Below are positions 45,278 through 57,245 of a stretch of 64,000 nt of DNA, piece after piece. This DNA comes from Xenopus tropicalis (lineage: Eukaryota > Chordata > Amphibia > Anura > Pipidae). Under the pieces are notes generated by a model, which worked only from the letters and a program-made list of their open reading frames with translations, had not been told where the DNA came from and did not search any database. The translations under genes were made by a program, and so were the position numbers. Location of the stretch: the NCBI RefSeq assembly GCF_000004195.4, contig NC_030678.2, positions 88,820,904 through 88,884,903 on the forward strand, given 5' to 3'. The first letter of the stretch is position 1. The number at the start of each line of letters is the position of its first letter.

Positions 45278-45527
45278 CATATTCATTAGTTACAAGGAAG
45301 GCAACTGTAATTTAAAAATATACAGACCTGGCCTATATTATATCAGTAATACTGTTCAACTAACAGTCAAGTTGTCTCCAGAGCTGATTTATGAACATAA
45401 AAGAAGGTATGTATATTGTATAAGTGTAGTTGCCAACAGCAACCAATTAGGTCTTTTCAACTTGTAATAGACTGTTTCAACTTATTGCTATTGACCACTG
45501 TACTTTTGCAATTTAGCACCTGTTTTC

Positions 45528-45955
45528 TTAAAGGACAAGGCAAAATGCAAAATATAATTTTTTGCCTAATAAAAGAAACCACAATTTTAAGTAGCTTTGC
45601 AATATACATTTATTACAAGTTTGTAATGGTTTTTGAGTTATTTGTATTTATAATTGCTATTAGAAGCGGTGTTTGCCTGTCCTTTCTATTCTCTGCCCTG
45701 GTGGTTCAGACTGTTGAAACATTGTAACACAAGCCAGCAGACTGACAGACCTGCCTTGCTGGAGAAGCAATACCTTTGCGACATCGTTTAAAATGTAACA
45801 ACCAGGAGCTCAGCAAATGCTGCTTTCAATAGCAAATACATTTACAAATAACATATAAAGTGCTACAAATTTTTAATTATTTCATATTGGAAAGTTGCTT
45901 AGAATTATGTTTTCTTCCATTATGCAAAAAATTATTTTTGGGGTTTGCCCTTTAA
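45528..45955. mobile_element. TTAA-target MITE
   Basis: Left end TTAAAGGACAAGGCAAA and right end TTTGCCCTTTAA are imperfect inverted repeats that include the TTAA target on both sides. 428 bp, no transposase frame. Kolobok/T2-like by its ends. Confidence 0.65.
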
Positions 45956-48284
45956 ATAATTCCTTGTACTGTCTATTGTTCACTCGTTTCATATTTTCAT
46001 AGCTTCCCTATAAACCATTTTGGCCCAGTCATTTATTACTCCTTAGCTAACAATGTTAGCTAAACACCATTATACACAGTACTAAATAACTGCTAATTCC
46101 CCACACCTGAATTGACATAACAGTTATATCTGTCCCATACAAGTTACAATATTTGCTTTGATGCTAAGCTTTAGATAAATATTCATGATCTGCACCAGAA
46201 ATTCCAACAATATAAAACTAAATGATATGTAACTACACAGAGAATATTTTCATTTACTGGTATTAATAGCCCTAAAAGATTTTATGCATTGAAAATACAT
46301 AAATATGTAAAAATTCACTTGACACCATGCAGTTTCTGGAGAAGAAAATCCTTTTTGTCCTGTCATTGAGTCAGTGACAGAGGAAAAAAAAATCACAAGT
46401 GTGTGAAATGTATTTTAGCGACAGCGTGTGAATGCATGACTCTGTTTAGTAGGCAAGTTTCAGTAAATGAATCAGTCAATGTCAGTGGGCAAGCCTATGC
46501 AGCTGTCTCAGAGTAATCACTATGGGTAGCCAACTGTATCTCTATATATGTGCACCACTATGTATCTATGGTGTGGGGCAATGTAACCTAGTGTCAGTGC
46601 ATACCTGTTGTTCATAATCTGGTATTTAGAGTCCTCAAATACTATGATTTTCCTCCTTCTTTTTACCTTGTTAAAAAATGTAGTTACTGTGAAATTGTGT
46701 TGCACTGGTGTATGCATTTTTTTATTTCATCAGTGTAAGTGAAAATGACATTATTCTCACTAAGAGAATAATGATAATGGAACTAGGGATATACTGAATC
46801 CATCATTTTTGGGTTGTGTAAAAACAAAACAAACAAAAATACTGTCACAATTAGTTTCAAAGCCAAGCCAAGGGTGTGTCCAGAACCAAATTGTTCAAAA
46901 GGTGCTGGTATTGGCTGATTCCTGAATTACGTAGGTGTTTGCCTAAATGAGAACCTCTATTAGGCAGATGTAAATGCCATGGCTCCCTAACAGCCCTGTA
47001 CTCTTTGCTTTGAACCTTGCCTGCACTTACACACAATTTACATAGTTCATTAAAATAGGCTGAACTTGCACTAGGTGCAAGTACCTTTGTAAATAACAAA
47101 TAAATGCACACAACTTTGCAACTTTGTGCTTGCCTTTTTAACTGAGACTTAATGTGACTTAGTAACTTAGCCATCTGTAAAACTGAAAATAGAGCATTAT
47201 TGTATAGATTTAACATGGTATGTAGTCTTTCGAATTTGTTTTTCAGAGATTAAGGCCTGTCATCATTTCCAGCTCTGGGCTTAACCGTCCATTTATGTCA
47301 CATTGTGAAGGGTAAATGCAGTGGAAAGTGAACTTAATAAAATTGTGCCAGTAAATTGATGTGATAGAATAGAATGAGTTAGTGAAATTAAAGAGCACAT
47401 GGGAAGACAGAAAGAAAAGTACTGTAAGAATTTGGGAGTTGAGTAATAAAAAGTGGAGAAACAATGTTGCAGTGGAAAGTCTAACAGAAGCAAATTTGTG
47501 AAATAGTAGAGTAGAGAAGTCACAAGGACAAATCACAAAGGACAAGTGAATTAAGCCACCAGTAACTGTTTTAAATACTAAGAGGAACATTATGCTGAGC
47601 AGAACACTGAAAGGGCACTAAGTAGAGATGGGAAAACCTGTCCCATTTTGCTTCACCAAAAATATACAAAAAGGGCAACATTTGCAAAACATGTCAATGG
47701 GTATTTTTTAGTGGCAATTATTTCCAGTGGTCACCACCAACTTTTTTTTAGCCCATAATACATTGGACTCAATGGGCTACTAATGCTAAGCAATTCCAAA
47801 AAGCAATGTGGCCCCTGTTATAAATTTACTATTAAATGGGTAAGCATACACTATATACAGTATATTATTTACAAGGCGCAAAGTGCAAAATACAAATGCA
47901 ATACATATGCTGTATTTGGCAGTACTTCACAACAGGAGTAGAAGGTGGGTAGCACAGGAGCACCCCTACTCTAGCTTGTAAGATCTTCAGAACAGCACTC
48001 CTTATTACCTTAAGTTCCTTGCACTTCTGACTTGCATGTTTAGATTGAGTCTCAAGATATTGACAGCACAAAGGTCAGAGTGCAGATGCATCATTAAAAT
48101 GGCTGGCACAAGTGTCTAGTGTATTGGTCACTAGGCTGTGATGGCACTGTTTGTGTTTGAGACACTTGCTGCTCATGCACTTGAGTCTAACCCTATTGTA
48201 AATAAGCCCCTTAATTTTAACCCTACAGATTTTCACAGCTTCAAATTAAAATTACATCTAAATGGGTGGTCTCTGGTTCTTTAC
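45956..48284. other. No gene; small hAT-like MITE remnants
   Basis: No coding region recognised; frames at 46857-47216 and 47243-47590 on the minus strand lack motifs. A short CTAGGGATATACTGAATCC near 46784 and a TAGAGATGGGAAAACCTGTC with following sequence (about 47625-47770) look like ends of hAT-type frog MITEs. Confidence 0.4.
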
Positions 48285-48990
48285 TACATGAAAAGGTCCC
48301 CTGATATCTTTTTTATAATGTCCTCCAATGTACTTGTAAAGAGCAATCATGTTCTTTTGCAAGCACCTTTTCTCCAGAGAAAATAATCCTAAACTTGACA
48401 ATATTCACAGTTTAACTCTTACATTCCTTTTTCCAGATTATTTACTCTATCTCCACACTCTTAATATCCTTCTTATGGCCCTGGTTCCAAAACTGCACTG
48501 CATACTCAAGATAAGGCCTTACAGTTAATGCCCTTTTTTATGCAAGACAGCACTTTATTTGCATTAGTAGCCCCTGAGTTACAATGCCTAGAGTTACACA
48601 GCCTGTTATCCACAAAAATCCCCAGATCCTTCTCAGTTTAGGAGGATGCCCAACACATTGCATTTTAGTGTATAACCTGTATTTATGTTATTTTTACTGA
48701 AGTGCATAACCTTGCATATATCAGTAATAATTAGCATTTTGCTCCATGTAGTATTGTCAGCAAAAATAGAGATGAACAATACAATACAATACCAACCTTA
48801 TGATCATTAATAAATTAAAAGCAAAGGGCTAAGGACAGACCCCTGTAGTACTTTACTAACAAAACTGGTCCAATTAAAAAATGTTTTTTTTCCCACCACA
48901 TTTCATAAACTATGCTTCAGCCAGCTCTCTATTCTAGCAAGCAGCTGCTGCCAGTTCCATGTGTCTCACAGAATTGCACCTTGACTGCTG
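48285..48990 (-). pseudogene. Old CR1-like LINE, antisense, many frame breaks
   Basis: On the minus strand the order and wording match CR1: on the plus strand one reads CCAAAACTGCACTGCATACT, CTTAATATCCTTCTTA and TTTTCTCCAGAGAAAA, the complements of CR1 coding blocks, followed upstream by AAATCCCCAGATCCTTCT-type RT regions. Many indels destroy the frame, so this copy is older than the one at 33973. Confidence 0.75.
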
Positions 48991-49338
48991 CCCAAATGTA
49001 TGGAAATTATTCACAGATACAGTTCAGTCAAAAATACACCCCTTTTGAACTGTGATATATTGTGCATTACTACATTTTAAAATGACTTGTGAGTTGAGTG
49101 TTTTTACATGGAATAATAAAATGACATGTTCTGTAAACAACACTTGTGGTGGATTTATTAGTTGCAGTAAATTCATAAATGGTTGATTATCTAAAATGTG
49201 TACATACAAATAGCATCCAGTGATATAGTTGTCATAATTCAGTATTTAATGTTGAAAGATTTTGGAAAAGAGGTTTCTGGTATTATGATTTAATTGCAAT
49301 ACTGGCTGTAAATAAATTTGCTTCAGGATTATGTCTGA
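48991..49338. other. No gene or recognised repeat
   Basis: Nothing recognised. Confidence 0.4.
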
Positions 49339-49578
49339 CTGGTAAAGAAATTAATAGGAACATTTACTTAGCTTGGTTGCAGAAGATTGGTAAATATATT
49401 AATAGGAACATTTACTTTCCTTGGTTTCAGGAGATTGGTAAAGAAATTAATAGGAACATTTACTAGGCTTGGTTGCAGGAGATTGGTAAAGAAATTAACA
49501 AGAACATTTACTTGCATTGGTTTCAGGAGATCGGTAAAGAAATTAATAGGAACATTTACTAGGCTTGGTTGCAGGAGA
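49339..49578 (+). repeat. 48-bp minisatellite, five units
   Basis: Five units of 48 bp, each with GGTAAAGAAATTAATAGGAA (or a variant) and TTGGTTGCAGGAGA or TTGGTTTCAGGAGA. Because 48 is a multiple of three, one frame reads a 16-residue repeat without stops (LIGTFTRLGCRRLVKK and variants). I regard this as a by-product. Units alternate between two subtypes (TTGCAGG and TTTCAGG). Confidence 0.9.
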
Positions 49579-49889
49579 CATGTGGTGCTTTTGATTGTGA
49601 TGCAAAGGTCAGGTAAGCTGTGAAATGGAGGTCCTGGTCTATCAACCTCTCACCCAGTCCCTACTTAATCATTTCTATTCATCAGAGGTGCTTTGAATGC
49701 AGTACAAGGTGACATTCTTAAAACAGGACAATATATCATTATGATCGACAGCTGTCTCTACAGTATAGTAATGTTGAGTGAGGGGTGATGGCTTTGTTTT
49801 ATATAGAATTATGTGATATATATTTAATTAATACTTTCATTATATAACTTTCACTGGAGTTTTCTGCCCACTTAGCTGCATTAATAGGT
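49579..49889. other. No gene or recognised repeat
   Basis: Nothing recognised. Confidence 0.4.
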
Positions 49890-50095
49890 GTTTAAGGTTC
49901 TGAGTGGGGTCCCACAGGGTTCTGTACTGGGTCCAGTTTTTTCCCCCTCTGCAGCAAATTAGAAAGGCCCCAGACGGGGTTTTTTGCCTTCCTCTGGATC
50001 AACTAGCAGTTAGGCAGGTTATATATAGGCATTAAGGTTGAACTTGATGGACTTATTCTTAATTCAACCCAACTTACTATGTTACTATGTAATTC
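49890..50095 (+). pseudogene. CR1-like LINE, internally deleted fragment
   Basis: Begins with the RT block encoding SGVPQGSVLGP-like sequence (GTGGGGTCCCACAGGG...), then jumps to a 3' tail with GTTGAACTTGATGGAC and CAACCCAACTTACTATG. Most of the LINE between them is deleted. Confidence 0.7.
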
Positions 50096-51639
50096 TAGTT
50101 GTAAGGGTTAGATTTCTTACCCACAGGCATTATTACTATGCAAATTATTTGGTGATTTTTTTCCAGAACATTTTACCCCGTCAGGCTGATATAACAGATA
50201 TTCATCTGGGTTAATGCAATTTGTGTGCTAAACTGCCCTACAGGGACAATAATAACAAAATCTCACTTTATCTCTGAACAACCAATGCATTCCAAGTGGC
50301 ACTGTGCTGCTGTTGGAAAAATAGAGAACTGGAGTTTAATAAAAATGTAATAATCCAGTCTTGTATCATAAAATAATGACTATCTTCCAATACGCAGTCC
50401 CCAATAAAGAGTGAATTTAATAGTATGAGACCTTTTCATTTTTTCATTTGTAAATTTAAGTTAAAATTGTATTTTTCCCCCTACAGCATTTTTTCTGTTA
50501 GGAAATGTTATAAATAAAACATAGGGGGGAGATATTTGTTTTTACACGGCTTGATAACTAAGTTCCATGCAGGAACCTGGTACTTCTAAATGTTCCTAGA
50601 TTCCTGCCCTGTCATAATCCCTGCTGTTTCAGTTTCCAGCTTTGAGCTTACTTTTGGGGGCAAATCCAGATACTCTGATCATTTGACCCCAAGCCAACAA
50701 TTTGCTCATACTGGGCACCCATGAAAGCCCTCTGAGTACCCTCTGCTTGGATTTTCAAACCTTCCCGATAGATTTCTGGGCAATTTTCAGCCAGATATCT
50801 AGAGGCCAAATTGTCAGCTTAAAGCAATCTTTGTATGGCCATCTTAACACTCATAAGGAGTTTAGGAAACACACCTGACTGGCCTAAAAATGTACAGAAA
50901 AGTGTGCATTTAAGGTGCTTAATATGGACTGGAGGGAGATACAGACAGGGTTAATATTTCCTCTCAGATAATTAAGTGGCAGCTAAGAGTAGAGCTGCCA
51001 GTAGATATAAAAGAAGCGTGCTGCAATACCTGGGAGCTCTCTTGCGTGTCTGAAGGAGAGACACAGTTCTGGTTTTTCCCAGTGTGTCGGAGATGCCTAA
51101 GAGAGAACCAAGACACCTGTGGAGCCTGAGACAAGGATAGGGAGTTTCTGAGATTGAGACACAGAGAACTAAGGGGCCTGAGCTTGAGAGAGAGAGAGTG
51201 CCAAGGGTCTGGTGACTGTGCCTGGAGAAAGGCACTGTTTGGCAAAAGTGCAGCAGTAAAGCTAACATGGAAGTAGGCTGTGTAGCATGTCTGATAGAGA
51301 GAAGTTATTATTGAAATGAAATTAACAGGGTCCAGAGTCTGAGAGAGGCCCTGGGATATTTAGGAAGACTACAATCTCATCTTTGAGACATGGTTCTTTG
51401 TTTTGTATGCCATATGAAGAGAACCACCTTGTTAATATGTTCTGAGTGAATAATTAAAGGCAAAGGCTTATGTTTCTGCATTTTTTTGTGTTCCTGTCTC
51501 TTCTTTGCATTAGAAACCCACTGCCTATCATTTCTAAAACTAATCTTCCCACACTGGCTAGATTAATAATTGCAGGCAAAAACAAAAACAACAGCACATA
51601 AAACATATAGACAACATAAAAAATCTAGACAACAACAAG
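50096..51639. other. No gene; LTR- or promoter-like stretch at about 50950-51540
   Basis: No coding region recognised. 50950-51540 has GATATAAAAGAAG at about 51004, a long GA-rich segment with GAGAGAGAGAGAG, and an AATAATTAAAGG near 51450. It could be part of an LTR, but I found no TG...CA ends or target duplication, so the identity stays open. Confidence 0.35.
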
Positions 51640-51880
51640 AAATCCTCTGCACTCACCCATTATCAATATATATAGGACATTAAGATATTCTATGCATATT
51701 CAGATATAATAAGTGCCCTTCCCTTTAAGCAAAACAGGGATTGTTTGTCCATATATTGCAATATACTTCAAGCTGGTCAACTACCTCAAACACATCCCTT
51801 CTGGCCAGTCCTATATTTCCTTATGCAATTCATTAAGAATTCTACTGCTTTAATATACATTTAACAAAGGGACTAAGTTT
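51640..51880 (-). repeat. Dispersed repeat, inverted relative to 57035-57245
   Basis: Reverse complement matches 57035-57245: shared blocks are TCCCTTTGTTAAATGTATA, GCAGAATTCTTAATGAAT and CTTAATGTCCTATATATATT (in the minus-strand sense). One end adjoins CTCTGCACTCACCC, a phrase similar to the ends of the foldback at 477. A Penelope-like origin is possible but unproven. Confidence 0.65.
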
Positions 51881-54249
51881 TACCAGCAGCTTACATGCTT
51901 TCAAGGTTAAAACCCCCCTCTGGGATCACCTGCCAGTAGCTGAGAAGAGTGGGAGCTACAACATTAAGCTGGCCACTGCTCTTGTATAAACTATAGCAAC
52001 CAGGGAAATTTTAAACCATTAGGCAGGGGTGCCCTTTAATTCTACTTTGCACCTTTTATTACATAACTCCCTTTATTTACATCATAAGCTACTCAATGCT
52101 TCATGTTCTTCACATGTTTCCTTAAATATATACAGCCACTCCACTGATTCAAATTCTCTAGGCTAAACTTTCCTTCACTACTTCTGTATCAGAAGTAGCT
52201 TGATGGCTTGATAGTCTGGGCATCATTCAAACCTTTTGTATTAGTATGTGGAGAATGAAGAGGGCATCTAGTTTTGTTGTGCTTTAAAACAATATTCCAC
52301 TCATCCTACTCAATATAATTTTTGGGGAATAGTTTCAGAAGGCAGCAATACACAGGCAATATTTTTCGCTCATGGATTATTTTATACCACATTAATGCCA
52401 ATTATCACAGGCCCAAAATTATCTGTTAACAAATAATGGTCAATGAAAATCCACAAATGATTACATGTGTATCAGTTTACAACTGCTGTTGTTCATTAGA
52501 TATGTTTTTTCCTATGCATATTGCATAGTAAAGATGACCCAATTACCCAGATCAGATCTGAAGCTGTTACTTACACGTTTATTATGTATGTGATGGTACA
52601 TATTAGTGTTCATTTCTACAGTATGCTTCTCAAGGAATCATTACGGTTGTTTAGTTATAAGGTCACAGATCCTGATCTGGTGCCAGCAGAAGCAGCTCTA
52701 TATTTTTCTTAACCTTGGGACAAATTAAATAACTCTTCACCAAGCAGCAGAAAGTAGAGGAAACAACTGCTCTGCATCACTATTTTCTGCCAAGTTTCCT
52801 GGCTGCTGGCATTAATTACTGAGCAGAGCAAATCAGGATAACAAAATGATATGGGCTTTTCTCACAAGGTTGCACAATCTGACAGTAAGTTGTCCTACCC
52901 ACTACAGGAGTTCATTAACTTATTCATTCTCTGATAGACTGAAAATGAATACATGCATTTACTTAAAGGGGAAAGACAACTTGTTTAAATGTATTCTATG
53001 TATTCAAAAGCTTTTCTAATATAGGTATTTGTTTTGTGTAGCTTGTTTTCACTGTTATAACCAGCTGTCCCTATTGACCTTCTTCTCTTTTTTTCCTCTT
53101 TTTTTGTGAGTGCTTTCATTATAGACAGTGGATATACATAATAAATGATTGATACTCTGATCATATTCAGTCCACCAGTAAGTTGCACCTGCTTCATTGG
53201 CCAGATTACTGTCATGCAAACTTTGTTTTTTTTAAATTACTTTACTACCTTTGAGTGAGCATGGGACCCCAAATTAATATTACAATGGTTTGTACTGAAG
53301 AGTATTATGGGTCATGATGACTTATCACTCATATATTCCTTTGAAATAGAGAATAAGCATTTTGGAGTGCCAATAAGGTGTCTGTTTATTTAACATGGTG
53401 TTGAGAACCCTATAGTAATTATAATACTTCTCTTTAGTCCAAAACTAGCACTAGCTAGATCAATGTATATATTTAGTAGAGGAAATTGGCATATGTACCT
53501 GAATGAATAAAAGAAGCTTGATGAAACAAGGTGTTTTACATTACAGCTAAGCTCACGACCCTATGCCAAGCCATTTTAAAAAGATAAAGTTCATCAATAC
53601 AATAAGGTATTTTCCCTAAGGAGTTAAGCGCCAGACTGGCATGCAGCTTTTTACCATCATGCCAGCTTTCTCTCTCCTCACTCTGCTTGTCCTGCATGTC
53701 AGAAAAGTGATGGACGCTGCCAGCCTCCGGCATCAGATTAATTACAGACAGCAGGGGAATAGTAGCTAACAAGATACAGCACTGGATTTAACCCATTTAT
53801 TACTTGAATCTCACAAATTAGCAAAAGACTAAAAATGGCAGAAAAATAGTTCACTGTCTAAATTCCAAAATCTGTCTAAACATTTCTCCATATGATATGA
53901 TGATAAACATTAATAAAAAAATTGTAGAAAAATGAATGGTGTTTGAATCAGTGGAATTACAAAACTAGTATATTTTTACTCCAGCATAGTAACATATTAG
54001 CAACCATCACTACATAGCTTTAATCAGTGAACTACAGCAAGATTAATGATTGCAAAATTCTGATTTATCACTGTGGGTTACTACTCCTATGTAAAAATAC
54101 ACTAATAAAAATGCACATTTGGGAAATTATTCAATTATTATATCATAAACCAGTGCAACTAGCATCAGTATTTAATAAAGTATTTAATAATCAGCCCTGT
54201 ATTATTAGTTTATATGACCAGTCAGCCTCATTTTCTGCTTGATAATTTG
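51881..54249. other. No gene; complex stretches at 52720-52870 and 53600-53790
   Basis: No coding region recognised. The two named stretches have balanced, non-repetitive composition. The second contains GCATCAGATTAATTACAGAC and ATCATGCCAGC motifs, in the style of conserved developmental enhancers; this is impression only. Confidence 0.4.
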
Positions 54250-54400
54250 CAACAACCCCTAAGCTCAGCTTCCCAACAGCTGCCCAGAGCACACTGAGCA
54301 TGTGAGTGTCACTGACACTTCTAACAAAATCCAAGATGGGGAGCTCCTGTGACAACTTTTACGCCCAGGATCAGTATTGTTATAGAGATGCTGAACCTAT
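54250..54400. mobile_element. MITE fragment with CCCAACAGCTGC...GTGAGTGTCACTGACAC
   Basis: The text (CACTGAGCATGTGAGTGTC, AAATCCAAGATGGGGAGC) matches my recollection of a frequent frog short element. Ends are not preserved. Confidence 0.4.
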
Positions 54401-55393
54401 TGCAAGGTTTTTTAGACATTTTCACATTTGCAAACATGTCTTTACAGGGTAATAAATAGGTATCGCAAAAAAAAAACTGGTGCTTTTTTCATAGTGGCTA
54501 CTGGAAACCTCTGTAATGTAGTAAATATATGATGTGAAGAAAGAGTGAATTAGAATTTTGGTGGCATCTTGTGTCATTCACTTGTACAGCAAATGACTTA
54601 CAGAGGTTTGTGTCACTGTTTGTCTGTTTCCTCCAATGTCTTTTCAAAAGTGCCTTTGTTTCTAATTATCCCCCACCCCTTTTTTTCTTTATACATGTCA
54701 CTGTCCTATGGAGACCTCAGTGTACCATCCACCTTTTCAAAGACAGAGCAATTAGCCCCAAAAAGGCAGACTGGGCAATGATACCAGCAATTAAAGAGAA
54801 TTAAACCTGTAAACATTAGAGTTTTTCTTGTAAATTCTTCCATCCATTTATACATATAGCAGTTCTCATATGCTTACAGACAATTTTAATGCCCCTTAGG
54901 AAAACTTAGACAACTAGATATCAACTGATATTGCCAATTGTTTTTACTTATATCATATAGCTCAAAGAGGCATTGCTGCATGCTAAGGGGTGCATCTACG
55001 CTACTTTTTGACTGTGCAATTTCTTAAGGAACTCAAACTGAAATGAGTTGTTACAGAGTAAATTTGGTAGAAGAACAGCAGGAATCTCTTGTGGGATTAA
55101 TATTCTTCATACACATAGCTTTAATGAATTTCATGTGCAAATACATTTTTGGCTTCATAACATTATGTTTAAATGTGCATCATAAAATTCCCTTAATGGG
55201 ATCCCTAAATAGGTTTTGTAAGCAAACTCAAGAAAGAGAACTTATTTAATCATAGTAATGCATACTTAAACGAGTTTTTGTAATACTGTATTGAATAAAG
55301 ACAAAAGTTTGTTTCTTTAAAGAATGTGAAAATACTGCCTAAAAATATTTTAGTTATTTGGGAATTAAACCCTTTATGTGCTATACTGTATAT
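54401..55393. other. No gene or recognised repeat
   Basis: AT-rich; overlapping short open frames near 54570-54800 show no motif. Confidence 0.45.
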
Positions 55394-55552
55394 CAGGGAT
55401 CATCAAACTAAGGCCCGCGGGCCTTATCCGACCCCCCAAGGTAATTTACCTGTCCCCAGCTGCGTCCTCACCCCTGGCAGCGGGGAGCTGGGAGAGGGAG
55501 GACGCAGCGGGGGAGCAGGGAGAGAGCAAGAGCAGGCCGTAGTTTGACCCCG
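55394..55552. mobile_element. hAT-like MITE, CAGGGATCATCAAACT terminus
   Basis: Left end CAGGGATCATCAAACTAAGG and right end GGCCGTAGTTTGACCCC are imperfect inverted repeats around a GC-rich core. The CAGGG...TCAAACTACGGCC ends are those of common vertebrate hAT MITEs. An 8-bp target duplication could not be confirmed. Confidence 0.6.
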
Positions 55553-56007
55553 CAGCAGGGAGCAGGTCTAGGTGCTAGTCGGCCAGCTATGTAGATTCTA
55601 TGTTTCCTGGGATAGCTGTAAACCTATGGGGGGAAAGCATTGCCTAGTAACACATGGTGATACACAAAAGAAAGAAAAAGTGCACCTTTTGTAGCATTCC
55701 TTGTCAGGTTATTTATTCAAAACTTAACATTTATTTACTTATTAAAATGTAAAAAGTTAAAATCACTAAAAACACATATCTCCTTACATATGACATATAC
55801 ATATACAGAAAGTAATCTAAGAGAAATGATTATCTCAAACAATTTGTAATGTTGTTACTCTGTTACTTATTGGTTATGCTAAAACATAATTCCCCAGAAA
55901 ATAAAAACTACAAAAACTCTCAGTTTTACTTCTAGTCTTTAAAGGACCACCAGGTAAGTATTATGCTTTTAATCATCTAAGGCCTATCAGACCCCACTTC
56001 TCTTGTA
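55553..56007. other. No gene or recognised repeat
   Basis: Nothing recognised. Confidence 0.4.
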
Positions 56008-56334
56008 CAGGTATGGGATCTCTTATCCGGAAACCCGTTATCCAGAAAGCTCCGAATTACGGAAAGCCCATCTCCCATACACTCAATTTTAATCAAATAA
56101 TTCAGAATTTTAAAACTGATTTCCTTTTTCTCTATAATAATAAAACAGTACCTTGTAATTGATCCCAACTAAAATGTAATTAATCCTTATTGGATGCAAA
56201 ACAATCCTATTGGGTTTAATCAATGTTTTATTAATTTTTTAGTAGACAAGGTATGGAGTTCCAAATTATGGAAAGACCCCATATTATGAATACTCTTGGT
56301 CCCGAGCATTCTGGATAACGTGTTCGTATACCTG
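56008..56334. mobile_element. TA-target MITE, CAGGTATGGGATC family, copy 3
   Basis: 327 bp between TA dinucleotides, starting CAGGTATGGGATCTC and ending CGTATACCTG. Shares most of its length with 14572-14886, with few changes in the left half. Confidence 0.75.
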
Positions 56335-56600
56335 TACTTGCTTCGGGCAGTTCCATTTATTATCTGGTACACAACTTATGGCAGGACCAAAGGATAATAA
56401 TTTCCCACTTTGGCAGGTAAATTGAGGTAAGTATAATTTTAAGCCTTTACTATTCTTATATACTGTATATATATATACTGTACATACATATCTCACCTCC
56501 ACTTTATACCTACGGCTTCACATTCATCAATAACTCATTCATCAATAACTACATTGTATTAGTCTAGAGCACTTCAGGGTATCATTTACTGGTTTTTACC

Positions 56601-56823
56601 AATAAGTCAAAATGGATTCTGGGAACAAATTCCTTAAGGCTCTTAGAAAAATCCCATTTACATGGGTTTATCCTATAGACTTAAGCTTACCCACTGGGTT
56701 TAAAGCAGACTCCAGGATAATAGCTGATCTTGATTTTGGGGCTCATCAGTGTAGTGCAGGGTTTTCTGATCAGCTTAGGTAGAGCCTTAAGGAATTTGTT
56801 CCCACAATCCCTTTTGACTTATT
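56601..56823. repeat. Foldback with 43-bp arms
   Basis: Arms 56601-56643 and 56781-56823 (centre GGGAACAAATTCCTTAAGGC and its complement) differ at two positions; the interior is 137 nt. Family not named. A GGTTTTTACC decamer occurs as a direct copy just outside (56591 and about 56868). Confidence 0.8.
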
Positions 56824-57034
56824 TGCATACGCATGAGGCGGTCTCCTCAACCCTTTTGATCTATTGGTTTTTACCAAGGAATTTTAGTTTTTGTCCTTTT
56901 AGTTTAGTTTTTAGCCCTTATCTTCTGGGCTTACTGTCACTTGTTACCTGGCTTTAAATAGATTTACACTTCTTACTCTCCCAGTTCAATTAACTATTTA
57001 GGGTTAATTTGGATGCCATAATTACAGGTCAGGT

Positions 57035-57245
57035 AAAAATCAGTCCCTTTGTTAAATGTATAATGAAGCAGCAGAATTCTTAATGAATCAGATGAAAGTG
57101 AGTGTAGGACTGGCCAGACCAAGGATAACTTGGACGTAGTTGGCCAGCTTGAACAATCCCTGTATTGATTAGAGGGAAGAGCATTTCTTGGTAGCTTAAT
57201 GCACAGAATTTCTTAATGTCCTATATATATTCATAATGGGTTAAA
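57035..57245 (+). repeat. Dispersed repeat, inverted partner of 51640-51880
   Basis: Collinear with the reverse complement of 51640-51880 over about 200 bp. Ends in CTTAATGTCCTATATATATT followed by CATAATGGG. Unknown family, no coding capacity. Confidence 0.65.

Noticed and set aside
47243..47590. 115-codon hydrophobic minus-strand frame
   Set aside because: Phe/Leu/Ser-rich as expected from AT-rich DNA; no signal-peptide or membrane-protein pattern that I would trust.
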